64,000 bases of DNA from Flammeovirga sp. SJP92 (GCF_001583495.1 NZ_LQAQ01000091.1:1-64000), one strand, 5' to 3'; positions 8,298-16,773 are shown, numbered from the stretch's first letter. The notes: generated by a model from the sequence alone, not told the origin. Numbers and translations: made by a program.

Positions 8298-8960
8298 CTA
8301 CAGCGTTTTTGATTTTACTTCAGCTTTGAATTTGTTTTTAGGCAACTCCAAGCTTTCTTTATTAATAGTTTTTTCTAATTCTAGATTGAAAACTAAAGAC
8401 TCAATTAGATCTTTTACAACTCTTTTATTTTTGAACTCGTAAAAGGGAGCAATTCTGTTTACATTTTCATCCTTATCAAGGATGAAAATTGGATAATGAA
8501 CTATTCTATACTTGTTAGAATTATCATCCCTTTTAATAGGACTCCAATGGTAAACTTCTTTTTCATGATATATTTTTTTGATCTTATCTTTCGGAAATAT
8601 TTCTTTATTCCTTCCATCAGAGATAATTAGAGTTTGATCTCTTACTTGGAAAATCGCCTTTTTAGAATTAAGCTTTGGTTGGAATATAAAATTACAGATG
8701 GAAATTATGATAAAAGCCCCTATAGAGAATGAAAATAGTCCTGAAATTAAAAAAAATAAGAAGGAAGCAACGGCAAAAATTCCTGATCCAATTATGATTC
8801 TATTGAAAATGCTTTCTTCGAATTCTTTGTAAAAGTAGGGGTTCCTATTTATAGGATTATTAGCGTAAATATTGGAATCAGTATGTTGCTGTAAGGGTGT
8901 TTTAACTTTATGATTTTCAATGTCATAAGCTTTTTTCTGAAATAAAGGTTGGTCTGACAT
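8298..8960 (-). CDS. two-TM membrane protein of unknown function, CDPS-cluster second gene
   Basis: 220 residues from ATG 8960 (MSDQPLFQKK). An in-frame ATG at 9011 would add 17 residues of unlikely composition. After a polar N-terminal stretch of about 60 residues, two adjacent hydrophobic helices follow (IIIGSGIFAVASFLFFLISG and FSIGAFIIISICNFIF). The cytoplasmic C-terminal domain (IFQVRDQTLIISDGRNKEIFPKDKIKKIY...) has the strand pattern of small PH-like or DUF-type membrane-associated domains. No enzyme motif was seen. The gap to the upstream synthase gene is 91 bp with this start (40 bp with the longer one). I do not recognise the family; a role in export or anchoring of the cluster product is only a guess from position. 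Confidence 0.6.
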   Translation of the reverse strand: MSDQPLFQKKAYDIENHKVKTPLQQHTDSNIYANNPINRNPYFYKEFEESIFNRIIIGSGIFAVASFLFFLISGLFSFSIGAFIIISICNFIFQPKLNSKKAIFQVRDQTLIISDGRNKEIFPKDKIKKIYHEKEVYHWSPIKRDDNSNKYRIVHYPIFILDKDENVNRIAPFYEFKNKRVVKDLIESLVFNLELEKTINKESLELPKNKFKAEVKSKTL

Positions 8961-9051
8961 GATTTTATACAATAGTTTATTTTGATGAGCTTTGTTTTGA
9001 GTGTGATTCAATGTGATTTATTGAATTAGTTTATGTTTTTGATTTGGATAC

Positions 9052-9702
9052 TTATCTATACAAGAATAATCTTATAAAATTTAAATTTTGCATTCCATTC
9101 GTATTTTTAAAATTCATCTTTTCTTGTACGTATTTCATCCATTCTGGCGTTTTTGAAGGATAAATCCTGTCGGCTTTATAATACTTGCCAATGATCGGGT
9201 ATACGGCAGCCTCTTCCAATAAGAATTTTATACTTTGCGTTTTTATAAAGTCAGTAGATTGAGATTCTCTAATTTTTCGCTTTAGATATACATCAACTTC
9301 ATAATCTATAGTGGATCTAAATAGATCATTTTTTTCATATTCTTGATCAATTGTTTCAAGATTAGAAATAAAATCTTCATCTTCTAACCATTTATCCCAT
9401 CGATTAATTTGATTGATAGCATATCTGTTCAATGTAGTTTTGTGAGTGTCAATCCAACTATTACCTTTTTCGTAAGCTATTTTTCTTGCTCTTTGATAAT
9501 CAAGATCTTCTTTTAAATAATTATGTCTATATAAGCTATCTGCCAGATTCATTACTATTTCGGAGTAGTTTTGAGAGGCCCAATTAATAATTAACTCAAA
9601 CTTTTCGTTATAATGGTTTGGGTTTGATAGACTTATTGGAATGATACATGTTTTGTTTTTAATAATTCCATTCTTTTTAATTTTAAATTCTATTCGGTCC
9701 AT
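9052..9702 (-). CDS. tRNA-dependent cyclodipeptide synthase (CDPS), probable
   Basis: 216 residues, close to the 220-250 usual for CDPSs, which use two aminoacyl-tRNAs to make a cyclic dipeptide through a covalent dipeptidyl-Ser enzyme. The N-terminal half fits the family pattern: CIIPISLSNPNHYNEKF around residues 19-35, with Ser24 at the place of the nucleophile and Asn27 three residues on; then WASQNYSEIVMNLADSLYRHN (41-61), the strand-helix with the conserved D-x-x-x-R; then RARKIAYEKGNSWI. The second half has FLLEEAAVYP (160-169, equivalent of the Y/F-x3-E pair) and IYP at 180-182, matching the YP of the XYP subgroup, not the YH of AlbC-like enzymes. Phe160 replaces the usual Tyr. A terminator at 9751-9780 isolates it from the upstream gene, so it heads its own three-gene cluster. 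No tailoring oxidase, P450 or methyltransferase is adjacent. The assignment is by motif reading. Confidence 0.78.
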   Translation of the reverse strand: MDRIEFKIKKNGIIKNKTCIIPISLSNPNHYNEKFELIINWASQNYSEIVMNLADSLYRHNYLKEDLDYQRARKIAYEKGNSWIDTHKTTLNRYAINQINRWDKWLEDEDFISNLETIDQEYEKNDLFRSTIDYEVDVYLKRKIRESQSTDFIKTQSIKFLLEEAAVYPIIGKYYKADRIYPSKTPEWMKYVQEKMNFKNTNGMQNLNFIRLFLYR

Positions 9703-9750
9703 AAGATTCAGTTTAGCTATTTAGGTTTTGCTTTAGTTGCGACAATAGTT

Positions 9751-9780
9751 AAAAAGGCTTTTCAATAGAATGAAAAGCCT
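9751..9780 (-). terminator. terminator of Dph6-like gene
   Basis: Stem AGGCTTTTC/GAAAAGCCT (9755-9763, 9772-9780) with an 8-nt loop and a TTTTT run on the minus strand. Confidence 0.8.
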
Positions 9781-9823
9781 CAATATAATATCTTTTATAT
9801 CAAAAATAAGATTGATATAGCTA

Positions 9824-10486
9824 TTATTTTACTTCACTCTCAATCTTCTCAATTTTTATAGAGTGATACTGTTCTTTTTCTTCAACACTGAAGCCTAAGT
9901 TAATTTTATTATTGAAGTAAGGAGCGTCAAGTACATTAGTATGATATTCTCCATTTTCACCACAAGGATCAATACCTGTTTTATCTTGAAGTACTTTTAG
10001 TTCTTCTACTAATTCCGCATTCAATTTTCTTCCTGTAATGTGATGTTCGAAATCTTTTTTATAAGATAATGAAATCAGGATCTCGAAATTATGCTCAATG
10101 AACTTATCCAATAAAGCCCTTCTGTCATATTCCCACAGTGGCATGTCAATTTCTAATAAACCTTTACAACATTCTTCAATGAAGTTAGGTTGGTCATTGA
10201 TAGTTGAAATATCTCCAGTGATCACAACTTCAATTCCTTCTTTTTGCAATTGAGCCATAGCGTCAATATAACCTTCCTTGAAAGGTTCTCCAATCTTAAC
10301 AAACTCATGATGGATACCAATACTAGATGATTGGGCCTTCATCAATTCTACTGGGTGGGCTACAAAATCCTTGTCAATTTTAGGAACGAATGTGACGAAT
10401 TTTTCGATGTTATATTTATCTTTTAGCTCGAAATAAGCTAAAGCGGAGTCTTTGCCACCAGTCCAAAGTACAACTGCTTTTTTCAT
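9824..10486 (-). CDS. Dph6-like ATP-pyrophosphatase (diphthine-ammonia ligase family)
   Basis: 220 residues. The PP-loop WTGGKDSALAYFEL at residues 8-21 is the SGGxDS-type adenylation motif. The rest follows the MJ0570/Dph6 family: VVITGDISTIND around residue 90 and PLWEYDRRALLDKFIEHNF around residue 117. In eukaryotes and archaea Dph6 amidates diphthine on EF2. Bacteria lack diphthamide, so the bacterial homologue must act on another carboxylate or sulfur acceptor that is not known. A terminator follows; the 228 bp upstream hold no gene that I can see. Confidence 0.82.
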   Translation of the reverse strand: MKKAVVLWTGGKDSALAYFELKDKYNIEKFVTFVPKIDKDFVAHPVELMKAQSSSIGIHHEFVKIGEPFKEGYIDAMAQLQKEGIEVVITGDISTINDQPNFIEECCKGLLEIDMPLWEYDRRALLDKFIEHNFEILISLSYKKDFEHHITGRKLNAELVEELKVLQDKTGIDPCGENGEYHTNVLDAPYFNNKINLGFSVEEKEQYHSIKIEKIESEVK

Positions 10487-10656
10487 AATACCATTAAGTT
10501 TAAAATACTGAATTTGATACGTTCAATTAAAAAAATCGATGAAATTGAATGATTCTTATAGGATGTAATTAGGGATTCATTTGTTACAATTCAAATGAAA
10601 TAACTCACTATAATTTCAATCAAAAATCATTAAGAAGAGTTTGTGATAAATTCCAA

Positions 10657-10691
10657 TAAAAAAAGAGTCTAACATTTAATATGCTAGACTC
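10657..10691 (-). terminator. terminator of LptF/LptG-family gene
   Basis: Stem GAGTCTA...TAGACTC (10665-10671, 10685-10691) extended by CAT/ATG pairing, followed by an uninterrupted T-run on the minus strand. Confidence 0.8.
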
Positions 10692-10714
10692 TCTCTTGAT
10701 CTAATCTGTTCTTC

Positions 10715-11794
10715 TTATTTCTGAACTCTAAAGTAAAGTCCAATAGTAACGAACATAAAGACGATGTTTGGCAACCATGCCGCTAAGAAAGGACTTAAAG
10801 TATCAGCCTCTGCAATTGCTCTACTCATAATTACCATTAGGAGATAGATAAATGCTAACACAAATCCCATAGCGATCAAGTAGCCTGATCCATGTCTTGA
10901 TTTCACAGATGAAACGCAAACACCCATTAGTGTAAGAAGTAAAATAGCAAATGGATAGGCATATCTTTCATAAAGTGCGTTTTCATATACACCAAGATTA
11001 GCTACACCTCTACTTCTTTCTTGTTCAATGTAATCTGACAATTCTGTATTAGTAAGTGTTTCATGAAGATTGTACTTACTTTCAAAATACTTCGGATCTA
11101 AGTTTAATTTCTTTGTAAGAGAGTTTCCTTTCGAATACTTCTGAGAACCATCAGCATTGAAAGTATACTGCTCATATTTGTCAAACTTCCACTCTTGTTT
11201 TGCGGAATCCCACTGAATTCTATTGGCAGAAATTTTCTCTAATAATTTATTGCCATCAAAAGTCTCTAGAGTAGGTCTGTAACCTCTTTTGATTCTGTTG
11301 TTATAGCTTTCTACATATAAGTAAGTAGAGTCACTTACTTTATAGTGGATATCTCTTTCGTTAAAGTAGTAAGGGCTTTTTAAGTATTTAATTTCAAAAG
11401 CAACTCTTGTCTTGGCGTTGTAAGGAACAACATAACCCACCAAAGCAAAAATAAGTAAGCCTACAGCAGATGCTCCAATAACATAAGGTAATAAGAATCT
11501 TGGATAACTTACTCCATTACTCAATACAGCAATAACTTCTGAATGTGCTGCAAGTCTTGCAGTCATAAATACAACAGCAATAAATATAGATAATGGACTC
11601 AACGTATTTACCCAGTGAATAAATAGGTTTACATAGTATTCAGTGAATACATATCCAAAATCTAAACCGTGTTTTAAAAAGTCATCCTGCTTTTCCGTGT
11701 AATCAATTACACAAACAATGATGTTTAGTAACAGTACTACAAAAATAAATGTTTTAAAAAACTTTTTAAGAATATACTTATCCAGAAGTTTCAT
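10715..11794 (-). CDS. LptF/LptG-family permease (lipopolysaccharide export)
   Basis: 359 residues with the YjgP/YjgQ architecture. Three N-terminal helices (FKTFIFVVLLLNIIVCVI, LSPLSIFIAVVFMTA, FLLPYVIGASAVGLLIFALVGYVVPYN) come first. A periplasmic beta-jellyroll of about 140 residues follows (for example YYFNERDIHYKVSDSTYLYVESYNN), then three C-terminal helices (YPFAILLLTLMGVCVSS to NIVFMFVTIGLYFR). The opening MKLLDKYILKKFFKTF is typical. With LptB2 and its partner it extracts LPS from the inner membrane and passes it to the Lpt bridge. Bacteroidota usually carry two paralogues; only one is here. It stands alone between a terminator and a 238-bp gap that contains the pyk terminator. Confidence 0.9.
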   Translation of the reverse strand: MKLLDKYILKKFFKTFIFVVLLLNIIVCVIDYTEKQDDFLKHGLDFGYVFTEYYVNLFIHWVNTLSPLSIFIAVVFMTARLAAHSEVIAVLSNGVSYPRFLLPYVIGASAVGLLIFALVGYVVPYNAKTRVAFEIKYLKSPYYFNERDIHYKVSDSTYLYVESYNNRIKRGYRPTLETFDGNKLLEKISANRIQWDSAKQEWKFDKYEQYTFNADGSQKYSKGNSLTKKLNLDPKYFESKYNLHETLTNTELSDYIEQERSRGVANLGVYENALYERYAYPFAILLLTLMGVCVSSVKSRHGSGYLIAMGFVLAFIYLLMVIMSRAIAEADTLSPFLAAWLPNIVFMFVTIGLYFRVQK

Positions 11795-11965
11795 ATTGTC
11801 TGTCGTAAGTGTTTTAATTCGTCATAAAGGCAAATGCCTAACCGAATACAAAAAAAGAATTCCTTCACTAATTTTCCAACGCAAAAGGCAATAGAATACA
11901 TATAAATTGTGTCTTTTAACGTTGTTTCACATCAATGAGGAAAGAATTAAAATGAATTGTATTTA

Positions 11966-12006
11966 AAAACAAAGGCCTTTTGAGTAAAACCACTCAAAAG
12001 GCCTTT
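11966..12006 (-). terminator. strong terminator of pyruvate kinase gene
   Basis: Perfect 15-bp stem AAAGGCCTTTTGAGT/ACTCAAAAGGCCTTT with a 6-nt loop (11971-11985, 11992-12006), then GTTTTT on the minus strand. Confidence 0.9.
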
Positions 12007-12032
12007 AGTATCTATCTACAGTGAATAAAGAA

Positions 12033-13463
12033 TTACTCTACTGTACCAATTTTTAAGCTGTTTGTTTTACCTGTTTCAGTAAGAGGTAAAGCAGCGATGT
12101 TTACAAATTTATCACCTTTTGCAAGGAAACCTTTTTGTACTAAGATTTCTTCTAACTCTTTGAAAGTTTCTTCAGAAGAACCTTTTGGTACATAATGGAA
12201 AGCTTTCACACCCCAAACAATGTTAAGCGTAGCCGCTAATTGCTTGTCAGATGAGAAAATAAAGATGTTTGTCTTAGGACGGTGTCTTGAGATTCTTGAC
12301 GCTGTGAAACCAGAAGTAGTTAAACCAATGATTGCTTTAGCACCAAGGTCAGCAGAAATGCTAGACGCCGCTTGAGCGATTAAGTTACCACTAAATGCAG
12401 AGCTTTCAGGGTTGAAGTCATACGTTTTGTTGTAAATTTTCTCGTTTTGGCGCTCAATAGCAGTGATGATACGAACCATTGCTTGAACAGTTTCGATAGG
12501 GTAATCACCTGCTGCTGATTCAGCTGATAACATTACTGCGTCAGTACCGTCAGCTACTGCGTTAGCAACGTCATTTACCTCTGCACGAGTTGGACGAGGG
12601 TTGTTGATCATTGATTCCATCATTTGAGTTGCAACAACTACAGGCTTAGCTGCTCTGTTACACTTCTGGATCATTTCTTTTTGAAGCATTGGTACGTCTT
12701 CAAAGTTGATCTCAACACCTAGGTCACCACGAGCAACCATAACAGCGTCAGTTACTTTTAAGATTTCATCAAAGTTAGCAATTGCTTCAGGACGCTCGAT
12801 TTTAGCGATGATCTTAGCATTTGAACCTTTAGATTTGATGATTTCTTTTACTGAAGTGATATCTTCAGGGTTTCTTACGAATGATAAAGCTACCCAGTTT
12901 ACACCACACTCTAAACCGAACTCTAAGTCTCTTCTATCTTTTGCAGTTAAAGAAGCTTCAGAGATATCAGTATCAGGTAAGTTCATACCTTTACGTGATT
13001 TTAATTTACCTCCGTAAACTACTTCACAAATGATTTCGTTTGCTTTAACTTCAACAACACGTACACACAAGTTACCGTCGTCGATAAGAATGTTGTCACC
13101 AGCTTTAACGTCTTTCACAATGTTTGTGTAAGAAGTTGATACTTTATCTTTAGTACCTACAACTGGATTGTTTGTAATAGTAATTTTTTCGCCTTCAACG
13201 ATCTCAACAGCACCACCTTCGATTTCACCAATACGGATTTTTGGTCCTTGTAAATCTTGAAGGATAGCAATGTTATGACCGAATTTTGAGTTGTACTCTG
13301 ATACCCAATCGATAACTTGTTTGTGTGCAGAGTGTACGTCGTGTGAGAAGTTTAAACGGAATACATCTGCTCCAGCGTGAATAAGCTCAAGAATTTTTTG
13401 CTTATCTCTTGTTGCTGGTCCAATCGTAGCGACGATTTTGGTCTTGTTGATTGCGATACTCAT
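12033..13463 (-). CDS. pyk: pyruvate kinase
   Basis: 476 residues, full length for bacterial PykF/PykA-type enzymes; converts phosphoenolpyruvate and ADP to pyruvate and ATP. Visible signatures: KIVATIGPATRDKQKI at the N-terminus, FRLNFSHD (K+/substrate binding) near residue 36, the B-domain region about 70-170, KIERPEAIANFDEI with the catalytic Lys near residue 221, VMVARGDLGVEI with the Mg2+-binding ligands and ATQMMESMI. The C-terminal allosteric domain (about 345-476) is present. Monocistronic, with a strong terminator. The start gives MSIAINKTKIVATIG, as in close family members. Confidence 0.97.
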   Translation of the reverse strand: MSIAINKTKIVATIGPATRDKQKILELIHAGADVFRLNFSHDVHSAHKQVIDWVSEYNSKFGHNIAILQDLQGPKIRIGEIEGGAVEIVEGEKITITNNPVVGTKDKVSTSYTNIVKDVKAGDNILIDDGNLCVRVVEVKANEIICEVVYGGKLKSRKGMNLPDTDISEASLTAKDRRDLEFGLECGVNWVALSFVRNPEDITSVKEIIKSKGSNAKIIAKIERPEAIANFDEILKVTDAVMVARGDLGVEINFEDVPMLQKEMIQKCNRAAKPVVVATQMMESMINNPRPTRAEVNDVANAVADGTDAVMLSAESAAGDYPIETVQAMVRIITAIERQNEKIYNKTYDFNPESSAFSGNLIAQAASSISADLGAKAIIGLTTSGFTASRISRHRPKTNIFIFSSDKQLAATLNIVWGVKAFHYVPKGSSEETFKELEEILVQKGFLAKGDKFVNIAALPLTETGKTNSLKIGTVE

Positions 13464-13549
13464 AGTTCTTAATTAACGAATATATAATTTTAAATTGTTC
13501 GAGTTAAAATAACAAAATCAGTTTTACTGAAATTTTTATTTTTGTCCTC

Positions 13550-13557
13550 TATATTTG
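13550..13557 (+). promoter_or_regulatory. candidate -7 box (TATATTTG) for GGGP synthase gene
   Basis: Exact TAnnTTTG on the plus strand, 68 bp before ATG 13625. A second AT-rich match (TATTTTTG, 13537-13544) lies beside it. No clear -33 TTG. Confidence 0.38.
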
Positions 13558-13624
13558 AAACACATGCGAATTTATCAAATTCATACAATAGAACAAATCC
13601 TGTTTAATCATCTTATATTAACAA

Positions 13625-14356
13625 ATGCAATTAAAAACAGAAAAGGTCCTGTTAGACCGACAAAAATCACAGAAAAAAACATTAGCTGTTTTAATCGATC
13701 CCGATCGGTGGACAAAAGAACTATTTTTTTTCTTAAAAAATGGCAATAAAAATCATCTGCCTGATATATTTTTGGTCGGAGGGAGCCTTTTATCTTCAAA
13801 TATTTTGAACAAAACTGTTAATGAATTAAAACAATTGAAAAAGCCGGTGATTTTGTTTCCAGGAAATGCAATGCAAGTCACTCCTGATGCTGATGCCATA
13901 TTATTTATGTCTTTAATTTCCGGAAGAAATCCAGATTTTTTAATTGGACAGCAGGTTCACGCCGCTCATAAGGTGAAAGAGTCCAATCTAGAGGCCATAC
14001 CTTTAGGTTATATTTTAGTGGAAAGCGGTGCGACAACTTCGGTGCAGTATATGAGCAATACTCAGCCGATACCTTATAATAAAGATGATATTGCTAGAAG
14101 CACAGCCATGGCTGGAGAATTAATGGGAATGAGGAGTTTTTACCTTGAAGGAGGGAGTGGTGCAAAAACACCAGTTTCTAATACCATGATTCAAGGTGTG
14201 AGGAAAGCAGTAGAAGGATTATTGTTTGTTGGAGGGGGTATCAGAGATGTGGATACCGTAATGGAAAAGTTTGATGCTGGGGCTGATGTCGTTGTAGTAG
14301 GCACTGCCTTTGAAAACAACCCCAACTTTTTGAAAGAAATACGAAATAGGATTTAA
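13625..14356 (+). CDS. geranylgeranylglyceryl-phosphate synthase family protein (PcrB/GGGPS, bacterial group II)
   Basis: 243 residues, a TIM-barrel prenyltransferase. Conserved segments: AVLIDPDRW near residue 21, FLVGGSLL near residue 49, ILFPGNAMQVTPDADAILFMSL, GYILVESGATTSVQY, YLEGGSGAKTPV and FVGGGIRD with VVVGTAFE at the phosphate-binding end. It would link sn-glycerol-1-phosphate to a polyprenyl diphosphate, the archaeal-type ether lipid step. Bacteroidota are known to carry group II GGGPS-like enzymes, whose in vivo lipid product is poorly defined. No glycerol-1-phosphate dehydrogenase is next to it. The gene is alone on the plus strand and meets the helicase gene tail to tail with a 4-bp overlap. 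Confidence 0.88.
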   Translation: MQLKTEKVLLDRQKSQKKTLAVLIDPDRWTKELFFFLKNGNKNHLPDIFLVGGSLLSSNILNKTVNELKQLKKPVILFPGNAMQVTPDADAILFMSLISGRNPDFLIGQQVHAAHKVKESNLEAIPLGYILVESGATTSVQYMSNTQPIPYNKDDIARSTAMAGELMGMRSFYLEGGSGAKTPVSNTMIQGVRKAVEGLLFVGGGIRDVDTVMEKFDAGADVVVVGTAFENNPNFLKEIRNRI

Positions 14357-15657
14357 TTACTATTATTTCTATTTGGACCTTTTTTAAAAGGTTTTTTATA
14401 ATATTTTTTCTTTGAATTACTATTATTATTACCTCCAGAGGTATTGTTGTTGAAGTTTTTCTTTTTTCCGTGGAATTTTTTTCGATTGTTATTCCTTTTT
14501 ACAACTGGATTATACGATGGTCCCGGTCCTAGGAATGGAGGATTTCTAGGTTTTTCAACTTCTAATTGAATAAGGTTCTCAATTTTGGCGAAAGATTGTT
14601 GCTCTTTTGGATTTTCGTTGATAAAAGTGATGGCTTCACCTTTACGTGATGCTCTTGCAGTTCTACCTACTCGGTGAACATAATCTTCAGGGTCTTTCGG
14701 AACGTCAAAATTGATAACTAATTCAACAGTGTCAACATCAATACCTCTAGAAATAATATCTGTTCCAACCAGAATCTTTGTTTGTTGCCCTTTGAATCTT
14801 AACAGTACATCTTCTCTTTCTTTTTGATCCAAATCAGAGCTAATGCCTTCAACACTGAGACCTCTTTTAGTTAAGGCATCAGTAATTTCTTTTACTTTTG
14901 ATTTTGTCGAAGTAAAAATGATAACACTTTCATAGTTTTCCTGTTGTACTAGGAAATCGACCATCAAGTTTTTTTGATTCTCATATACTAGAAATGCCTT
15001 CTGAGTAACATTTTTTGATGTTTTAGAAATCGCAATTGTTATTTCAACAGGGTTTTGCAATAACTTTTTGGCAAGAGTTCTGATTTTTGGAGGCATTGTC
15101 GCAGAAAAGAAAACATTTTGTCTCTTTTTAGGCAAATGTGAAGCAATTTGAAGAATGTCTTCATAGAATCCCATATCTAGCATTCTATCAGCTTCATCTA
15201 AAATTAAATTCTTTACCTTACTTACGTTAGCTCCAATATTAAGATGTGATAATAATTTACCTGGGGTTGCCACAATAATATCTACACCTGTTTTCAAAGC
15301 ATTTCTTTGATTTGAAAACGTACTTGAATCACCACCGTAAACCGCAATTGAGGTTACAGGAGTATAATAAGATAATCCTTGAATTTGATAATCTATTTGT
15401 AAGGCCAATTCTCTTGTAGGAACGATAATAATGGTATGTGTTTCCGTACCATCATAATCTGACATGTGAATCTGATCCATTATTGGCAGTAAGAAAGCAG
15501 CAGTTTTTCCTGTTCCTGTTTGAGCACATGCAATTAAATCTTTACCGTCTAAAATAGCAGGAATAGCTTGTGCTTGTATGGGAGTAGGCTCCCTGAAGTT
15601 CATGGAGTAAATACCATCTAAAAGATCGTCATTTAACTCAAAATCGTCGAATGTCAC
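14353..15657 (-). CDS. DEAD-box ATP-dependent RNA helicase (RhlE/CshA-like)
   Basis: 434 residues with all motifs in order: Q-motif REPTPIQAQAIP (about 22), AQTGTGKTAAF (motif I, about 44), PTRELALQ (Ia), VATPGKLL (Ib), LDEADRML (II), FFSATMP (III), IIFTSTKSK (IV), VGTDIISRGID (V) and HRVGRTARA (VI). The C-terminal 70 residues are a basic, Asn/Lys-rich low-complexity tail, common in cold-adapted or ribosome-assembly helicases and likely to bind RNA non-specifically. It unwinds short RNA duplexes in rRNA maturation or mRNA decay. The 210-bp upstream gap contains no gene. The stop codon overlaps that of the convergent GGGPS gene. Confidence 0.93.
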   Translation of the reverse strand: MTFDDFELNDDLLDGIYSMNFREPTPIQAQAIPAILDGKDLIACAQTGTGKTAAFLLPIMDQIHMSDYDGTETHTIIIVPTRELALQIDYQIQGLSYYTPVTSIAVYGGDSSTFSNQRNALKTGVDIIVATPGKLLSHLNIGANVSKVKNLILDEADRMLDMGFYEDILQIASHLPKKRQNVFFSATMPPKIRTLAKKLLQNPVEITIAISKTSKNVTQKAFLVYENQKNLMVDFLVQQENYESVIIFTSTKSKVKEITDALTKRGLSVEGISSDLDQKEREDVLLRFKGQQTKILVGTDIISRGIDVDTVELVINFDVPKDPEDYVHRVGRTARASRKGEAITFINENPKEQQSFAKIENLIQLEVEKPRNPPFLGPGPSYNPVVKRNNNRKKFHGKKKNFNNNTSGGNNNSNSKKKYYKKPFKKGPNRNNSN

Positions 15658-15867
15658 TATAATTATTTTTCTTGTTTAAAAAATGTCAAGTACTAATACT
15701 TATATCAAACTAGACTTAAATATAATTTCAAATTTTTGAAATGGTATTTGAGGTATTCAATCAAAAATTTTTTGGATTATTACTTCTAATTAAACCTTTG
15801 TCTATTTTTTTAAGTGCTGTCTCACCAAAAATATACAAATGATATTTTAATTTAAATAGAAGTCTTA

Positions 15868-16671
15868 TCATTTATTTTTGTAAGCTTCAGTAGCTTGTCG
15901 CACTGAAGGATATTTACTCAATAATTCTTGAGCAACTTCTCTTTCTACATTTATTTCATCCATAACCATTCTAACGGCTCTTTCTTCAAGCTTATGATTG
16001 GTCAATTGCATGTCAACCATTTTGTTGCCAACAACCTTACCAAGTTGGATCATGACGGAAGTAGAAATCATATTTAGAATGAGTTTTTGAGCAGTACCGG
16101 CTTTCATACGCGTACTTCCGGTTACAAACTCAGGACCTACAATTGCCTCAACTGGAAACTGAGCAACTTCAGCCATTTTACTGTCAGGATTACAAACAAT
16201 ACATCCAGTTAAAATGTTGTGTTCATTCGCTTTTTCTAGACCACCAATAACATAAGGCGTTCTACCTGAAGCAGCAATCCCAATAAGTGAATCATTTTCT
16301 GATATATTTACATTCTCAAGATCAATCCAAGCTTGTTGGGCATCATCCTCTGCATGTTCAACTGCTTTTCTGATAGCACCGTCACCGCCAGCAATCAAAC
16401 CTACAACCAAATCAAAAGATACACCAAAAGTAGGAGGGCACTCAGAGGCATCTACTACACCTAAACGTCCACTCGTTCCAGCCCCGATATAGAATAAACG
16501 TCCACCTTTTTTCATTCTAGGAACAATTTCATTCACTAGAGCTTCAATTTGTGGAATTGCTTTTTCAACTGCTAAAGGAACCGTTTTATCTTCATTGTTG
16601 ATGTTATGTAAAAGCGTGTTTACATCCATCTTCTCAAGGTCATTATAATTTGAGGATGATTCTGTAATCAT
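15868..16671 (-). CDS. murQ: N-acetylmuramic acid 6-phosphate etherase
   Basis: 267 residues, SIS-domain enzyme. The signature GAGTSGRLGVVDASECPPTFG at about residues 63-83 is diagnostic for MurQ; the following AEDDAQQAWIDL and IGIAASGRTPYVIGGL segments also match. It cleaves the D-lactyl ether of MurNAc-6-phosphate to GlcNAc-6-phosphate in cell-wall recycling. A TATATTTG box lies 58-65 bp upstream (16729-16736). No MurNAc kinase, AnmK or transporter gene is adjacent, so the rest of the recycling pathway is elsewhere. Confidence 0.95.
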   Translation of the reverse strand: MITESSSNYNDLEKMDVNTLLHNINNEDKTVPLAVEKAIPQIEALVNEIVPRMKKGGRLFYIGAGTSGRLGVVDASECPPTFGVSFDLVVGLIAGGDGAIRKAVEHAEDDAQQAWIDLENVNISENDSLIGIAASGRTPYVIGGLEKANEHNILTGCIVCNPDSKMAEVAQFPVEAIVGPEFVTGSTRMKAGTAQKLILNMISTSVMIQLGKVVGNKMVDMQLTNHKLEERAVRMVMDEINVEREVAQELLSKYPSVRQATEAYKNK

Positions 16672-16728
16672 TATTGTAATGGTAATGTGCTCTATTTAAA
16701 ATAGAATGTTTGTAGTTATAGTACGCTA

Positions 16729-16736
16729 CAAATATA
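16729..16736 (-). promoter_or_regulatory. candidate -7 box (TATATTTG) for murQ
   Basis: TAnnTTTG on the minus strand in the 102-bp gap upstream of murQ; AT-rich, so a chance match is possible. Confidence 0.3.
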
Positions 16737-16773
16737 CACGAAATAGTTTTGCATCATAATGCACATAACCTAT

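Noticed and set aside
11821-11840. AGGCAAATGCCT palindrome upstream of the LptF/G-family gene as a regulator site
   Set aside because: Short and single; no supporting evidence.
13608-13799. Small ORFs around the GGGPS start on both strands (13555-13749 plus, 13608-13799 minus)
   Set aside because: They overlap the N-terminal coding region of a clear GGGPS gene and its promoter; composition is that of out-of-frame reading.
15720-15745. TTTCAAATTTTTGAAA palindrome as an operator
   Set aside because: AT-rich and without a second site; likely chance in an AT-rich spacer.
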